Shown: positions 34,855 to 46,208 of the stretch, piece by piece
Layout of the letters: every line of letters begins with the position of its first letter
How positions within the stretch are numbered: position 1 is the stretch's first letter
Assembly (NCBI GenBank): GCA_977006965.1
Contig: OZ345368.1
Coordinates: 744,001-808,000 of the forward strand
Direction: 5' to 3'
Length of the DNA stretch: 64,000 bases
Origin: Phymatolithon calcareum
Lineage: Eukaryota; Rhodophyta; Florideophyceae; Hapalidiales
The notes under the pieces: generated by a model
Told to the model about the DNA's origin: nothing
Database searches by the model: none
The model's input: the letters and a program-made list of their open reading frames with translations, nothing else
Program-made: the position numbers and the translations under genes

Positions 34855-35534
34855 TTGGGGTGGAGTGGGGTGGGGGAGGGAAGATGGGGGACAGTAAATG
34901 AATGCGTAATTGGTGATGAGTGCAGAAGATGGAGTGGAGTGGAGTGGAGTGGATTGGACGAGAAGATGAGGTGAGTATTGTGGACGATGAATTTATATTG
35001 AGATGTGTGAGGATGAGTTATTGTGGGATAGCAAATCGGGGTGCCTCGCGGTAGCGGTTCCGTTTGCAAGATGTTCCATTTTAGGGTGGTGCCATTTGCA
35101 GGTGACACTCGTTTTGAACACACAACGGTGAAGGAATTCAGATGACAACTTGGACGGACAGTTCTGTTCGGTTTGTGAATGGAGTGGAATGTTTGCGAAA
35201 ATGGGTGGGAAATGAAAACGGAGTTTCTCTGCGGGGGAAAATTTGGGGTGAGGAAACAGTGTTGCGAGGAGAATGTAATAGAATGCGTGATGAAAGGCAT
35301 GGTGAGTTTTTTAGAAATTGCAGGTTGTGCAAATGGGAGGTGCAAAAATGGCGGGCGAGCAGGCGAGGGCCTGCTGCCGAGCAAAATTTTTGTAGCACCT
35401 TCGTTTTACGGCATTCTCACGGCTCTGCCACCTTGTGGGCACCTGCGGCATTCCTAAAACACCAACATGTTGGCTGCCAGAACGGGGTGGCGGCTTGGAA
35501 TAATTGTTGTAATTTTTTGTACGAATTTTATTCG

Positions 35535-36567
35535 AATTAAAATTGAGGAAATTCGCTGTAAGGACTGAAAAAGGTGGCAACATTCGCGAAATCGGCACCC
35601 TTGCAAATACTACTTCTCGTTATGTTTTCAGCTAGACAGCCGCTTATCATTACGCGTAGTTAAGAGGATTGATTGAGAAGGGACCATGTGTCCCAACTTG
35701 AGGAAAGTCGGCACGTTTCAAGTCGCATTATACTAGCATCGAGAGTTGTCAGTTATCTTATTCAGAATTGCATTATATCACGTCAATGGGTCGCGCCAGT
35801 TCATTCGCTTTGGGAGGGGTCCATGTAAGCTTCTTCAGGGTTCTGCTGAGTGTACAAATTGCCCATGCTCCTTGACTACTCATATCTTCAATCAGCTTCC
35901 TCATCATTACACTACTAATCCGCTACGCAAAGTACTCTGCACCTCGTCGTCACCACTTTAAAGAGCACCAGCGGCCATGTAGCCACGTCTTCGTTGCACT
36001 TTTGTATTGTTCTAGACGCTTGGCGGAGCATCGAGTCGCGTTCGACCCGTGAAACAAGATCTGGTGTGAGACGCATGGCTATTGATAACGTGGGCCAAGC
36101 AACACGAGGGCATCATCATTCGTGTTGCAGTCACTGGCTAACAGCTAGTACAGGATGATTTGGTCCGTTTCACCTAGTCGCTAAGCTGGGCCGGAAGCGC
36201 AAGAGGCCCTACTTCCCGTCCAAAATGAGGTCCCATCACGGCTCCTCGTGCGGAAACAACGGTCACTTCTCGCAGACATGCGCCAGGCCGAACATCCGCA
36301 ATATTGTTGAGGCGAAGCAAACACATATCGACAAAGCGGCTTAGTCCATGATAATTGACCTCACCGCCTGCGATGACGGAGATGCTACTTGCGACGAGGA
36401 GCTGAAGCAAAGAGAGTTGCGCATGAAATAAATATTATTTTTTTGATAAGTATATTTCCATGGAGTGCTCTGTGTATCATAACGAGTAGTAGTTATTACA
36501 AGGGGTGCCGATTTAGCGAATTTTGCCACCTTTTTCGGTCCATGCAGCGAATTTCTCAATAAAAATT
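35535..36567. mobile_element. Non-autonomous DNA element with ~90-bp terminal inverted repeats
   Basis: The left arm 35535-35624 and the reverse complement of the right arm 36478-36567 align over their whole length at roughly 85% identity, with long shared blocks (AAATTCGCTG, AAAAAGGTGGCAA, AAATCGGCACCC, CTCGTTATG). The element is about 1.03 kb, and its left end coincides with the point where the array stops. Long inverted repeats plus a zinc-knuckle remnant would fit a Mutator-like (MULE) derivative, but I could not find a target duplication or a transposase core, so the superfamily is a guess. The rest of the interior has no recognisable gene. Confidence 0.65.
36159..36344 (+). pseudogene. 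Decayed zinc-knuckle segment inside the inverted-repeat element
   Basis: An open stretch of 61 codons after a TGA encodes a basic run (LGRKRKRPYFPSK) followed by SSCGNNGHFSQTC and a stop. This matches the last three ligands of a CCHC knuckle (C-x4-H-x4-C); the first cysteine position is Gly. A basic segment followed by a CCHC knuckle is typical of the C-terminus of MULE transposases. It has no start codon and no upstream domain, so it is a fragment. Confidence 0.4.
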
Positions 36568-36669
36568 TATCCATAAAGCACCGCCTTGTGAGCAGGGAGG
36601 TGCGGAAAGTTCTGAAAGAAGGACAAAGCACTCATATCATTTACTTTAAGATTCTGATTCAATAAGACA

Positions 36670-37092
36670 TCAGAGCATCTCAAATTCTTCTTCATCGTTT
36701 ACCACGGTGTACTGCTCAACGAATGCCTTCATCTCAACATGCACTATTTTGACAGAGCTTTCGCGCCAGGCTAAGTTGTAATTGCCGTCAATATGAGTCC
36801 GGACTGCAAATGGAAAAGGCATTCGAGCAACGGACACAAGCTGATCTGAAATGCGATCTCGAACCTTCTTCAGTAAATCCTGGAATCCAGTGTATTTAGC
36901 ATGGACAACTTGAAAATCGTCTGATGCGTCACGTCGAACCGATGTTTTGTGCATCATGGTAAGATCCACCATTGGTGATGGCCACTCTACTGTAATCTCC
37001 AGCGGCATACCGCCGGGGGAGATCGAAATCGAGAAATCACCTGTGTTCATACACGATGGCAGCAGAACAGCAGCTGTAATTCGTTTAGTCAT
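36670..37092 (-). CDS. Hypothetical 140-residue protein
   Basis: ATG-started frame with mixed composition and an acidic C-terminus (NDEEEFEML). No family recognised. The frame is open further upstream to about 37337 apart from one TAA (37123-37125); that upstream stretch encodes basic then Asp-rich sequence. It could be one of several pieces of a decayed gene, or a separate small gene. Confidence 0.3.
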   Translation of the reverse strand: MTKRITAAVLLPSCMNTGDFSISISPGGMPLEITVEWPSPMVDLTMMHKTSVRRDASDDFQVVHAKYTGFQDLLKKVRDRISDQLVSVARMPFPFAVRTHIDGNYNLAWRESSVKIVHVEMKAFVEQYTVVNDEEEFEML

Positions 37093-37365
37093 CGTTTCAG
37101 GTTCTTTCCACGTAGACAGTAGTTATAAACGCTTTAAAAACTTTTCCCCAATGGTCAACTCAGATCCAGCACCAGGAGGATCAATGTCGTCATCATCGGT
37201 ATCGTCGACATCTGCGACCGGTGGAACACCGGTTGCACGGCGCTTTTTTAAGAGTGGACGTCCGGAAATTCGGCGATTTAGACGTCCTCCTCGCTCTGAG
37301 CCCCTGTAGCTGTTTATAGAAAATAATTTAAATTAGTACTTCGAAAAAATGATCAGAAAATAAAT

Positions 37366-37584
37366 TTATTTGAAATTAACAAAGACACATTCAGCATATT
37401 CTTTCTTGATATTGTTGGACCAGGTTCGGAAATTCGATAGTTTTCGTTGCTTGAATATATCTTCGGACTCCCAAACAGACTTTAGATCCATATCCGGAGT
37501 AATATATGCGACTTTGAACTTCATACGAAGAAGTTGAACAGCTTCTGACTTTTGGGTTAGTTTTTTGGATGATTTTTTAGCCAT
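37366..37584 (-). CDS. Hypothetical 72-residue protein
   Basis: ATG-started; begins with a basic MAKKSSKK and includes WESEDIFKQRKLSNFRTWSNN. Not recognised. It lies in the same frame as the open stretches downstream (37337-37126 and 37092-36670), separated from them by stop codons and a 54-bp AT-rich gap. It may be the first part of the same decayed or spliced gene. Confidence 0.28.
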   Translation of the reverse strand: MAKKSSKKLTQKSEAVQLLRMKFKVAYITPDMDLKSVWESEDIFKQRKLSNFRTWSNNIKKEYAECVFVNFK

Positions 37585-40500
37585 TGTTTGTTTTCAACGG
37601 ATTTTGCAAGAAAGACTTCGAGCGGGGTCCTTCAGTAATCGGGTTATGTTGTCTGAGGATACTAGTCGCTACACCATTTGAGTAGATTTTATACTTCTGA
37701 GATGAGTGCTCATTTAGTCTGCTGCATTGAAAATTGAGAAAAAGCACATATCATAAATGCCGCGGAGAGTATCTCACCTTATGCTCCAGATTATTCGCTT
37801 AACCCAAGCTTAGAACATGCCGCAAACTCGAATGAAGTACAAATATTTCGTTCTTAATCTCTACTTGCTCTACATTCACTTGCAAGGGATCACATAAGAA
37901 CAAAAAAGTAAAAATTATTTCGAAAAAACATTTCTCCTGTTCGCTCTGACAGCGGGAGCTCATATTTTCATTAATGCGATCGTTTAGAATGCAAAGTGGG
38001 ATCAGATTTTGAATAGCGGGATCAGGGAAATTTCTTCCCATCTTACAACTAGTATGTAGTATGCAAGCTTGCGCACTACTGTTAGAATGCTCCCCGGTAG
38101 CGTTTTAAGTATGAAAAGAATCTATTAATACGCTCTTGCTGCTCAATAAAAGTATGTTTTTCTTTTCGGATCTACGCAGACAACCCACTTGAGCGCCCTA
38201 TGAAGCAAAAAAGTGTAAGTCGGCATTGCTGTACTTCAGTTTATATTTCACTTGCTTGCATTCATTTTGTTACTCAGCACTCAGACAGAAGGCAAAAGTT
38301 TCTCGAAAGTTTCGCATAACTTTTGCATACCACTAAGTTAGTTAAAAGGTCGAATGGATTAATCGCCCTACTTAGAAGGCAAAAAGTAAAAGTGAGAAAT
38401 GCACTGGTCCAGTGGTTTTCGAAAGTTGATTCTTCTCGCCCATCTACATACTTCGCTCAAAATTACAGTTTAAAAAACTTACTGAATCATTCGAAACGTG
38501 AGGTCAAAACGCAAAATTTCGCGCTTTTGGCAAGAGTTTCTTCCTTTCAAAGGTTAATTTTTTTTAATTTACCGCAGGATTTCTTCCCATATCTTTCGTG
38601 TACATACAGTGTAGGGAGCTCTTCCTCCATGTCTGTATCGCTATTTATGTTCTCTTGTGGGGACCCAGCTTTCGTCTCTCAAATTTTAACCAAAAACATC
38701 CTCCCCAAAACTTTCCCTCGGTAAAACACATACTTCGGGCATTTTAAAGATTTTATGCCCTTCATGTATACCTAAAAGCAGAGACAGAAAACAACTGATG
38801 CTACACATGAACATGTTTCTCATATAAGAGCCCAGTGAACTGGTGACATTACAGTATGGTCATAAAAGATTGAGCATTTCATACAAATCTTACTCCACAG
38901 TTTGCCTATTATTATCCAATGTACTTAGTATTTTGCGATCTTTCGATTCCCTTCTTATTCCAGTGCAAGACCGAAAAGGAGCGGATACCATTTAATTTGC
39001 AAGCTCACATGAAATGAACTGTTTACAACAGGTCTTTGAACAAAAAAGCGGCAATTTCATGAGCTCTGGAATAGGTTTTGTCCGCGTATGTGCTCTTCAC
39101 CTTTCGCATGAGTAAGACAAAAAAAAGGATCAGGGCTAGTTCTCGTTTTTTTATTTTCGACATTCTTACAGCTCTATTGCAAGCTACGTAATTAATCCAG
39201 AAATCAGAGACTCTGTTGCCCATTTTTCGTAGGGCCACGAAATTAGCTCGCTCAAAATTCTTGCATATATAATACGTACCGACCCTTACACTGCATTATA
39301 TCTCTTTGTATGCAGCAGTGTAAATTTCAGGCTACCATACGTCGCTTGACAGACCAGAAGTCCATATAAGATCGGTGCAATTTTCTTTGTCACTAGTACC
39401 AAGTTGGCAAAACGAGAGAGAGGTGCCCAGTCCGCCTTTCCCCTGATAACTGCTTCACAGTTGTGCTCTATTGCAGACCCCATGCTACGTAGCGCTCCTT
39501 GATTGAGCATCTACGTAGAATATCGTCGCTTCCGGTCACTTTTTGGAGTGTCACCACTCGTCTGCGCAACAGTATGATATATGCTATTATCTTCAATGCC
39601 TCCTAAGTCCAGTCCGGAACACTTGCTGTGGGGGCTTTTATTTCTACAAGCCTACTCCAGTGAGCACAATAACAGAATCATCTCCGGTGCAGACAAAAAA
39701 CTTTTCGAAAATGGGCTCGGATACTTGTGTCCTTAATATCTCTCCTATATGTTGTACGTTTTTCACAATTAGTCGCTTCTTATTTTTATTTGTTCTAATC
39801 ACTCTTTCGTTTGTATGAGAACCGAGATAAGATTACTCAAATGCCACAAACATTTCAGGAAGTACGACAAACGAGCTTGTTCTCACCAATGGCTTAGATT
39901 TTCGACACTCTTTCAAGAGCGTTAGATTCTAGAGCCGTTCTAAATGTCTCTTCTTGATAATTTTCGAATAAATAGCAGGAAAATATTCGATTACTATTAT
40001 TTCGATTACATTTCCCAGATCTTCGGAAAATTCATTCTCCTCAGATATTTATATCCTCGCACGGATCCAGAAAACCTCAGTTATAAGCTCCGATGGACAC
40101 ATTTTCCGGACGTCTATATCCAATTTATCCTTCCAGCTTACAATAATAATTTTCACAGTTTTCACTAAAATTTAGATCTCTTGAGATTCGTTCAATTATA
40201 TTCAAATATTCAGAGATTTCCTTCAAAATTTTTCGTTTACTGACCAGCACTGAGAAGAAGAAGAAGCGCCGGCGCCAAGCGTACTGTCGAAAAGACATCG
40301 CTGTCATCCGCCCACTCTTTGTGCATTGCCTGTGCTAATTTTCCGCGGCCTGGCGCTCTCTTTCAGAGACTCCGAGACCTTATTCCATTCTTCCACTCCT
40401 CTGTGCGTCGAGCGCGTTCCCTTCGCTTTTTCTTCCCGTGCTTCTTCTGAATGTCGACGCCGAGTTTCCGAGCGCTGAGGTTGCTGAGGTCACTCCTGTG

Positions 40501-42205
40501 GCGGTTGCTACAAAACTCTTTGTAAAGCTTTTAACTGAAACTCTTCCTTGAAAGGGTTGCACGATAAGACAGACTCGTTTTCCGGCTCAAAAAGTCGAAT
40601 ATACTGTCGCAGGAGCTCTGAAAGACAGGATAGAGAAACCTCATTTCACATTCTCGTAACCCGTGCTTGACGAGACATGACGAAAAGAAGTAGTGCTCGA
40701 GTCAGAGCCAAGTAATCTTGCCGATCCTTGATGCATATCAGGGAAGCCCAAGGAATAGATAATTGCGCTCAAGAAGGAAATTGCAAGAATACAGCGCATC
40801 AGCATTGATGAAGGACAGGATTTTAAGGGGGGAGAGGAAGCGGGGAAGTCTCTACAAGAATAGATTTTTCTTCAAGAGAACAAAACTAAAGAAACTATGT
40901 CAAAATTATATTCATAATACTCTATACAATCAGTTCAAAAAAAGAAAAAAATGTTTCATACAAAAATTCTATTCGACGCGTGTATGGGCCAAGTGCAGTA
41001 GGCTCAGACGGCGACAAACAGTAAGACAAACAAGATGAGGCCCTGGTGGTCGGAGGCAAAACAATTTCGAACAAAAGAATCATACTTTTTTTAAACTTTT
41101 CGAGAGTACTAACTAGTTCTGATCCATAATATTATTCATAGATTGAATATTACAGTCATTGATGTTTAGATTTCGAGAATAGTTAGACTCAGATGAGGCG
41201 TTGTTCTCTTCACGGACGACAAAATTGTTGGCAAGAGAAGAAACAACTCGAGTTTCCCTCTGTTGCACAATTCGCACAAATTACACGCTTAGAGGAGCTT
41301 CTTTCGGACTCGTCGGCGGAGCTTCCAGTGTGTGATTTCTCGCTGAAAAATGGCTCTTCTGCTCAAATTTAAGAGAAACACCGGCGATAATCGCCATACG
41401 GAGAGCCCACAAAGGTTGAACCCATGCACGGACGACATGGAAAGACCGTGGAATCTCGGTGAACTTCTTCTCGACGAGCTTGTGCGTGAGTCGCTCTAGA
41501 AAGTCTTTGTTCGGATGGCAGTTAAGCGACGAAACATCTTTCCAAATGAAGGCCGTTTCGGTTACGAGCCACTCCATTGGTGTCGCTGTGTGCAGCTTGT
41601 AAGAGACGGAGGATATTGCGGTTGGTAGTTGATTGAGTTGATGGTTGACCGTTCATTAGTCGGTCGGGTCTGATCAATATAGACCCGGTCGAAAATCTCC
41701 CTCACAGAAAAGAATCTGAAGGGTGATACCGATGATGAATCTTCTTTTCCGTCCAGTTTCCCTTTAACTATTCTCTACAGTGCGAGGCGCATTACTGACA
41801 ACAGAAGAAGAAACGAAATTAAAGCAGAGCTCTAATTTCACAAGTCCGATATGGAAGCAGAGACACCAAGAGAAGGATCAGGCAACAGAGCCCCGGAACA
41901 GAGTCTGGAAGCAGATCAAACATGTCACGCAGAAGCAGAAGTGTTGACAGCGTTTTACGAAACATTTTGAACAATATATCTATCATAATGGCTGTAAACC
42001 AGTGTATGTGTACATGTGTACACGTCTACATATCATTAGAAATTTTCATTCATTTTCATTCATTTTCATTCAGTAGCTCGAAAATGTTTCAAAAATCCTC
42101 GCTGGTTTTCGCCGTCGTTTGAGAAGCTGGTATTCGCTCGCCATCAGTACCCGCATTACGTCCGCCATACTTCGATAGAAAAGAGGCAACTTTGCCGCAG
42201 TCATG
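37585..42205. other. AT-rich stretch without recognisable genes
   Basis: Only short ORFs on both strands, many from non-ATG starts, with no family motifs. The longest ATG-started ones are 37799-38041 (minus, 80 codons) and 41281-41577 (minus, 98 codons); neither is recognised. Three copies of TTTTCATTCA at 42043-42072 foreshadow the satellite that starts 430 bp further on. No RNA gene seen. Confidence 0.5.
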
Positions 42206-42501
42206 AGCGCACCAAACAGGCCTGCCGGGGGGCCCAGTACCTCATCCATTCTCTCCGCATGCTCAGGCGGCTAAGTTTATGCGTTTGCGCTACGACGCCT
42301 TCGAGCATGCTGCGTTCGACAGCACCGTGGAAGGGGGGCGGAAGAAGCACGAGATTGAGCATCCGCCGCCGCTTTATGCACCCGACAGGGGCGGTCGGTT
42401 CCTCGGCACTGGGCTGCGCTACGAGCCGCAGAAAGCGAACTATGACTTTTCCTGGTACGAGACTGCGGAAGAACTTCGGGGTGGCCTACGTCATCCTGGG
42501 T
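42206..42501 (+). pseudogene. Coding-like fragment interrupted by the satellite
   Basis: After a TGA, a GC-richer frame runs without a stop into the satellite; its first ATG is at about 42271 (MRLRYDAFEHAAFDST...). Composition is protein-like (EIEHPPPLYAPDRGGRF, LRYEPQKANYDFSWYETAEEL), unlike the AT-rich flanks. I do not recognise it. It could be the 5' part of a gene cut by satellite expansion, or an exon. The frame continuing through the satellite is an artefact of a stop-free repeat. Confidence 0.3.
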
Positions 42502-45194
42502 ATTCATTTCATTCATTTTCATTCATTTTCATTCATTTTCATTCATTTTCATTCATTTTCATTCATTTTCATTCATTTTCATTCATTTTCATTCATTTTC
42601 ATTCATTTTCATTCATTTTCATTCATTTTCATTCATTTTCATTCATTTTCATTCATTTTCATTCATTTTCATTCATTTTCATTCATTTTCATTCATTTTC
42701 ATTCATTTTCATTCATTTTCATTCATTTTCATTCATTTTCATTCATTTTCATTCATTTTCATTCATTTTCATTCATTTTCATTCATTTTCATTCATTTTC
42801 ATTCATTTTCATTCATTTTCATTCATTTTCATTCATTTTCATTCATTTTCATTCATTTTCATTCATTTTCATTCATTTTCATTCATTTTCATTCATTTTC
42901 ATTCATTTTCATTCATTTTCATTCATTTTCATTCATTTTCATTCATTTTCATTCATTTTCATTCATTTTCATTCATTTTCATTCATTTTCATTCATTTTC
43001 ATTCATTTTCATTCATTTTCATTCATTTTCATTCATTTTCATTCATTTTCATTCATTTTCATTCATTTTCATTCATTTTCATTCATTTTCATTCATTTTC
43101 ATTCATTTTCATTCATTTTCATTCATTTTCATTCATTTTCATTCATTTTCATTCATTTTCATTCATTTTCATTCATTTTCATTCATTTTCATTCATTTTC
43201 ATTCATTTTCATTCATTTTCATTCATTTTCATTCATTTTCATTCATTTTCATTCATTTTCATTCATTTTCATTCATTTTCATTCATTTTCATTCATTTTC
43301 ATTCATTTTCATTCATTTTCATTCATTTTCATTCATTTTCATTCATTTTCATTCATTTTCATTCATTTTCATTCATTTTCATTCATTTTCATTCATTTTC
43401 ATTCATTTTCATTCATTTTCATTCATTTTCATTCATTTTCATTCATTTTCATTCATTTTCATTCATTTTCATTCATTTTCATTCATTTTCATTCATTTTC
43501 ATTCATTTTCATTCATTTTCATTCATTTTCATTCATTTTCATTCATTTTCATTCATTTTCATTCATTTTCATTCATTTTCATTCATTTTCATTCATTTTC
43601 ATTCATTTTCATTCATTTTCATTCATTTTCATTCATTTTCATTCATTTTCATTCATTTTCATTCATTTTCATTCATTTTCATTCATTTTCATTCATTTTC
43701 ATTCATTTTCATTCATTTTCATTCATTTTCATTCATTTTCATTCATTTTCATTCATTTTCATTCATTTTCATTCATTTTCATTCATTTTCATTCATTTTC
43801 ATTCATTTTCATTCATTTTCATTCATTTTCATTCATTTTCATTCATTTTCATTCATTTTCATTCATTTTCATTCATTTTCATTCATTTTCATTCATTTTC
43901 ATTCATTTTCATTCATTTTCATTCATTTTCATTCATTTTCATTCATTTTCATTCATTTTCATTCATTTTCATTCATTTTCATTCATTTTCATTCATTTTC
44001 ATTCATTTTCATTCATTTTCATTCATTTTCATTCATTTTCATTCATTTTCATTCATTTTCATTCATTTTCATTCATTTTCATTCATTTTCATTCATTTTC
44101 ATTCATTTTCATTCATTTTCATTCATTTTCATTCATTTTCATTCATTTTCATTCATTTTCATTCATTTTCATTCATTTTCATTCATTTTCATTCATTTTC
44201 ATTCATTTTCATTCATTTTCATTCATTTTCATTCATTTTCATTCATTTTCATTCATTTTCATTCATTTTCATTCATTTTCATTCATTTTCATTCATTTTC
44301 ATTCATTTTCATTCATTTTCATTCATTTTCATTCATTTTCATTCATTTTCATTCATTTTCATTCATTTTCATTCATTTTCATTCATTTTCATTCATTTTC
44401 ATTCATTTTCATTCATTTTCATTCATTTTCATTCATTTTCATTCATTTTCATTCATTTTCATTCATTTTCATTCATTTTCATTCATTTTCATTCATTTTC
44501 ATTCATTTTCATTCATTTTCATTCATTTTCATTCATTTTCATTCATTTTCATTCATTTTCATTCATTTTCATTCATTTTCATTCATTTTCATTCATTTTC
44601 ATTCATTTTCATTCATTTCATTCATTTTCATTCATTTTCATTCATTTTCATTCATTTTCATTCATTTTCATTCATTTTCATTCATTTTCATTCATTTTCA
44701 TTCATTTTCATTCATTTTCATTCATTTTCATTCATTTTCATTCATTTTCATTCATTTTCATTCATTTTCATTCATTTTCATTCATTTTCATTCATTTTCA
44801 TTCATTTTCATTCATTTTCATTCATTTTCATTCATTTTCATTCATTTTCATTCATTTTCATTCATTTTCATTCATTTTCATTCATTTTCATTCATTTTCA
44901 TTCATTTTCATTCATTTTCATTCATTTTCATTCATTTTCATTCATTTTCATTCATTTTCATTCATTTTCATTCATTTTCATTCATTTTCATTCATTTTCA
45001 TTCATTTTCATTCATTTTCATTCATTTTCATTCATTTTCATTCATTTTCATTCATTTTCATTCATTTTCATTCATTTTCATTCATTTTCATTCATTTTCA
45101 TTCATTTTCATTCATTTTCATTCATTTTCATTCATTTTCATTCATTTTCATTCATTTTCATTCATTTTCATTCATTTTCATTCATTTTCATTCA
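42502..45194. repeat. Satellite of the 10-mer ATTCATTTTC, ~269 copies
   Basis: A 9-mer ATTCATTTC (42502-42510) is followed by 210 perfect 10-mers (42511-44610), a second 9-mer ATTCATTTC (44611-44619), 57 perfect 10-mers (44620-45189) and ATTCA. No substitutions were seen. The plus strand of the repeat has no stop codon in any frame, so it gives spurious ORFs of about 1000 codons. Each repeat carries a T4 run, placed once per helical turn. Confidence 0.98.
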
Positions 45195-46048
45195 TATATG
45201 GTTTCACTTGCTTTTCATGCGTGAAGGTTTTGCTACTATTTGTACTGTTCATCCTATAGTTTGTCTATTGCATCAGACATGTTTCTCTAACTTAATGATT
45301 GCAAAGTCCTCGACATTTTCTGTTCGTAGCTTACTATGAACTGCTGCTTCTGCTTGTTGTATTGTTGGCCTTGTGCAGACCTGGGCAGTACAGTATTGTG
45401 CCGTTCGTACACGGTCAGCGTGCCTGCCGTGTTCGGGGATATAGATATTTCGTTTCATTAGATTCGTCGCCCCAATACAGTACTGCATATTGTGTCTACT
45501 CTGAAGGATTTTTTGCAGCTATTGTATCATACTGTAGGGCCATTTGTCGCACTCACTCTTACTGTATTCCGATCAAGAGTTGTTTGTCCGTCCTACCATC
45601 TTCACGAATACAAATTTATCCATGTTCAAGTTCATATCCCTACTATTTCCTGCATGTTTTTCGGATTAATATTTGCACGTGTCCCCTCGTCAATCGATCT
45701 ATGTTTGTTTTGTAAGAGAATAGGAAAGAATATATTTGACTCTATTTTATGTACTCTTCAGTGCGCGGACGAATTGAAATTTTTTACCGTTTATAAAATC
45801 TCCCTAATTCTTATAGTGCGAATTCTCTCGTGCTCTTCTCTCAAATATTGAAAATTTCCTATTCTCTCCTCAAATATCTCCATGAGAATTCGACACAAGA
45901 AGCAACAGCTACCACCACCGCGTCAACGAAAGTGTCCGTTTCTTCACGAACACGGCTCGCTCAGCCAACTTCCTCTCTGTCTCTGCCCATTATTACGTGC
46001 ACCCCGTTTCTGGCATCCAGTGGAAACGATTGCTTATGTTCTTCCTCG

Positions 46049-46208
46049 GTATCCGGTGCAGGGCGATGAATGGGAAAGCTCCCTGCCGGGGCGGCCGAGT
46101 GGAGCTCAAAGTTGACAACTCTTATTGTGTATCTGTCCAGTGTAGGAAGACGAATTGGAAAGCTCCCGGTCGGGGTGCTCGAGGCGAGCTCAATGTTAGC
46201 AACGCTTG
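46049..46208. repeat. Imperfect tandem duplication, 80-bp period
   Basis: Copies begin at 46049 (GTATCCGGTGCAG) and 46129 (GTATCTGTCCAG). They share GGAAAGCTCCC, GGGG..GC.CGAG and GAGCTCAA. A third, weaker copy may follow. On the minus strand one frame gives two GSFPI-containing repeats, but no good start codon. Confidence 0.6.

Larger units (their letters stand above)
1..35532. repeat. Tandem array of 17 units of ~2.1 kb, each with one dehydrogenase-like gene
   Basis: Units begin at 1, 2104, 4198, 6292, 8368, 10467, 12552, 14637, 16740, 18843, 20928, 23013, 25098, 27197, 29300, 31417 and 33531, all in the same orientation. Lengths fit 2067 + 9n bp, where n is the number of AGTGTGCAC repeats. 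Units 5, 13, 15 and 16 have 5 bp more from an extra GAGTG (also present in unit 17), and unit 16 has lost 3 bp. Outside these two VNTRs I found only a handful of substitutions between units. The 17th unit stops at 35532, about 100 bp short. The window starts exactly at a unit start as I define it, so the left edge of the array is not visible. Such homogeneity implies recent expansion or continuing unequal exchange and gene conversion. Confidence 0.97.

Noticed and set aside
1-35532. CRISPR-like or ribosomal DNA array
   Set aside because: The repeats are 2.1 kb and contiguous, with no spacer/repeat pattern, and I recognise no rRNA sequence in the unit.
38323-38724. Plus-strand ORF of 133 codons
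   Set aside because: Starts at TTG in AT-rich sequence, no motifs; likely chance.
42259-45339. ORFs of about 1000 codons with FHSFSFIFIH repeats
   Set aside because: The 10-bp satellite has no stop codon on this strand, so open frames are automatic and not evidence of a protein.
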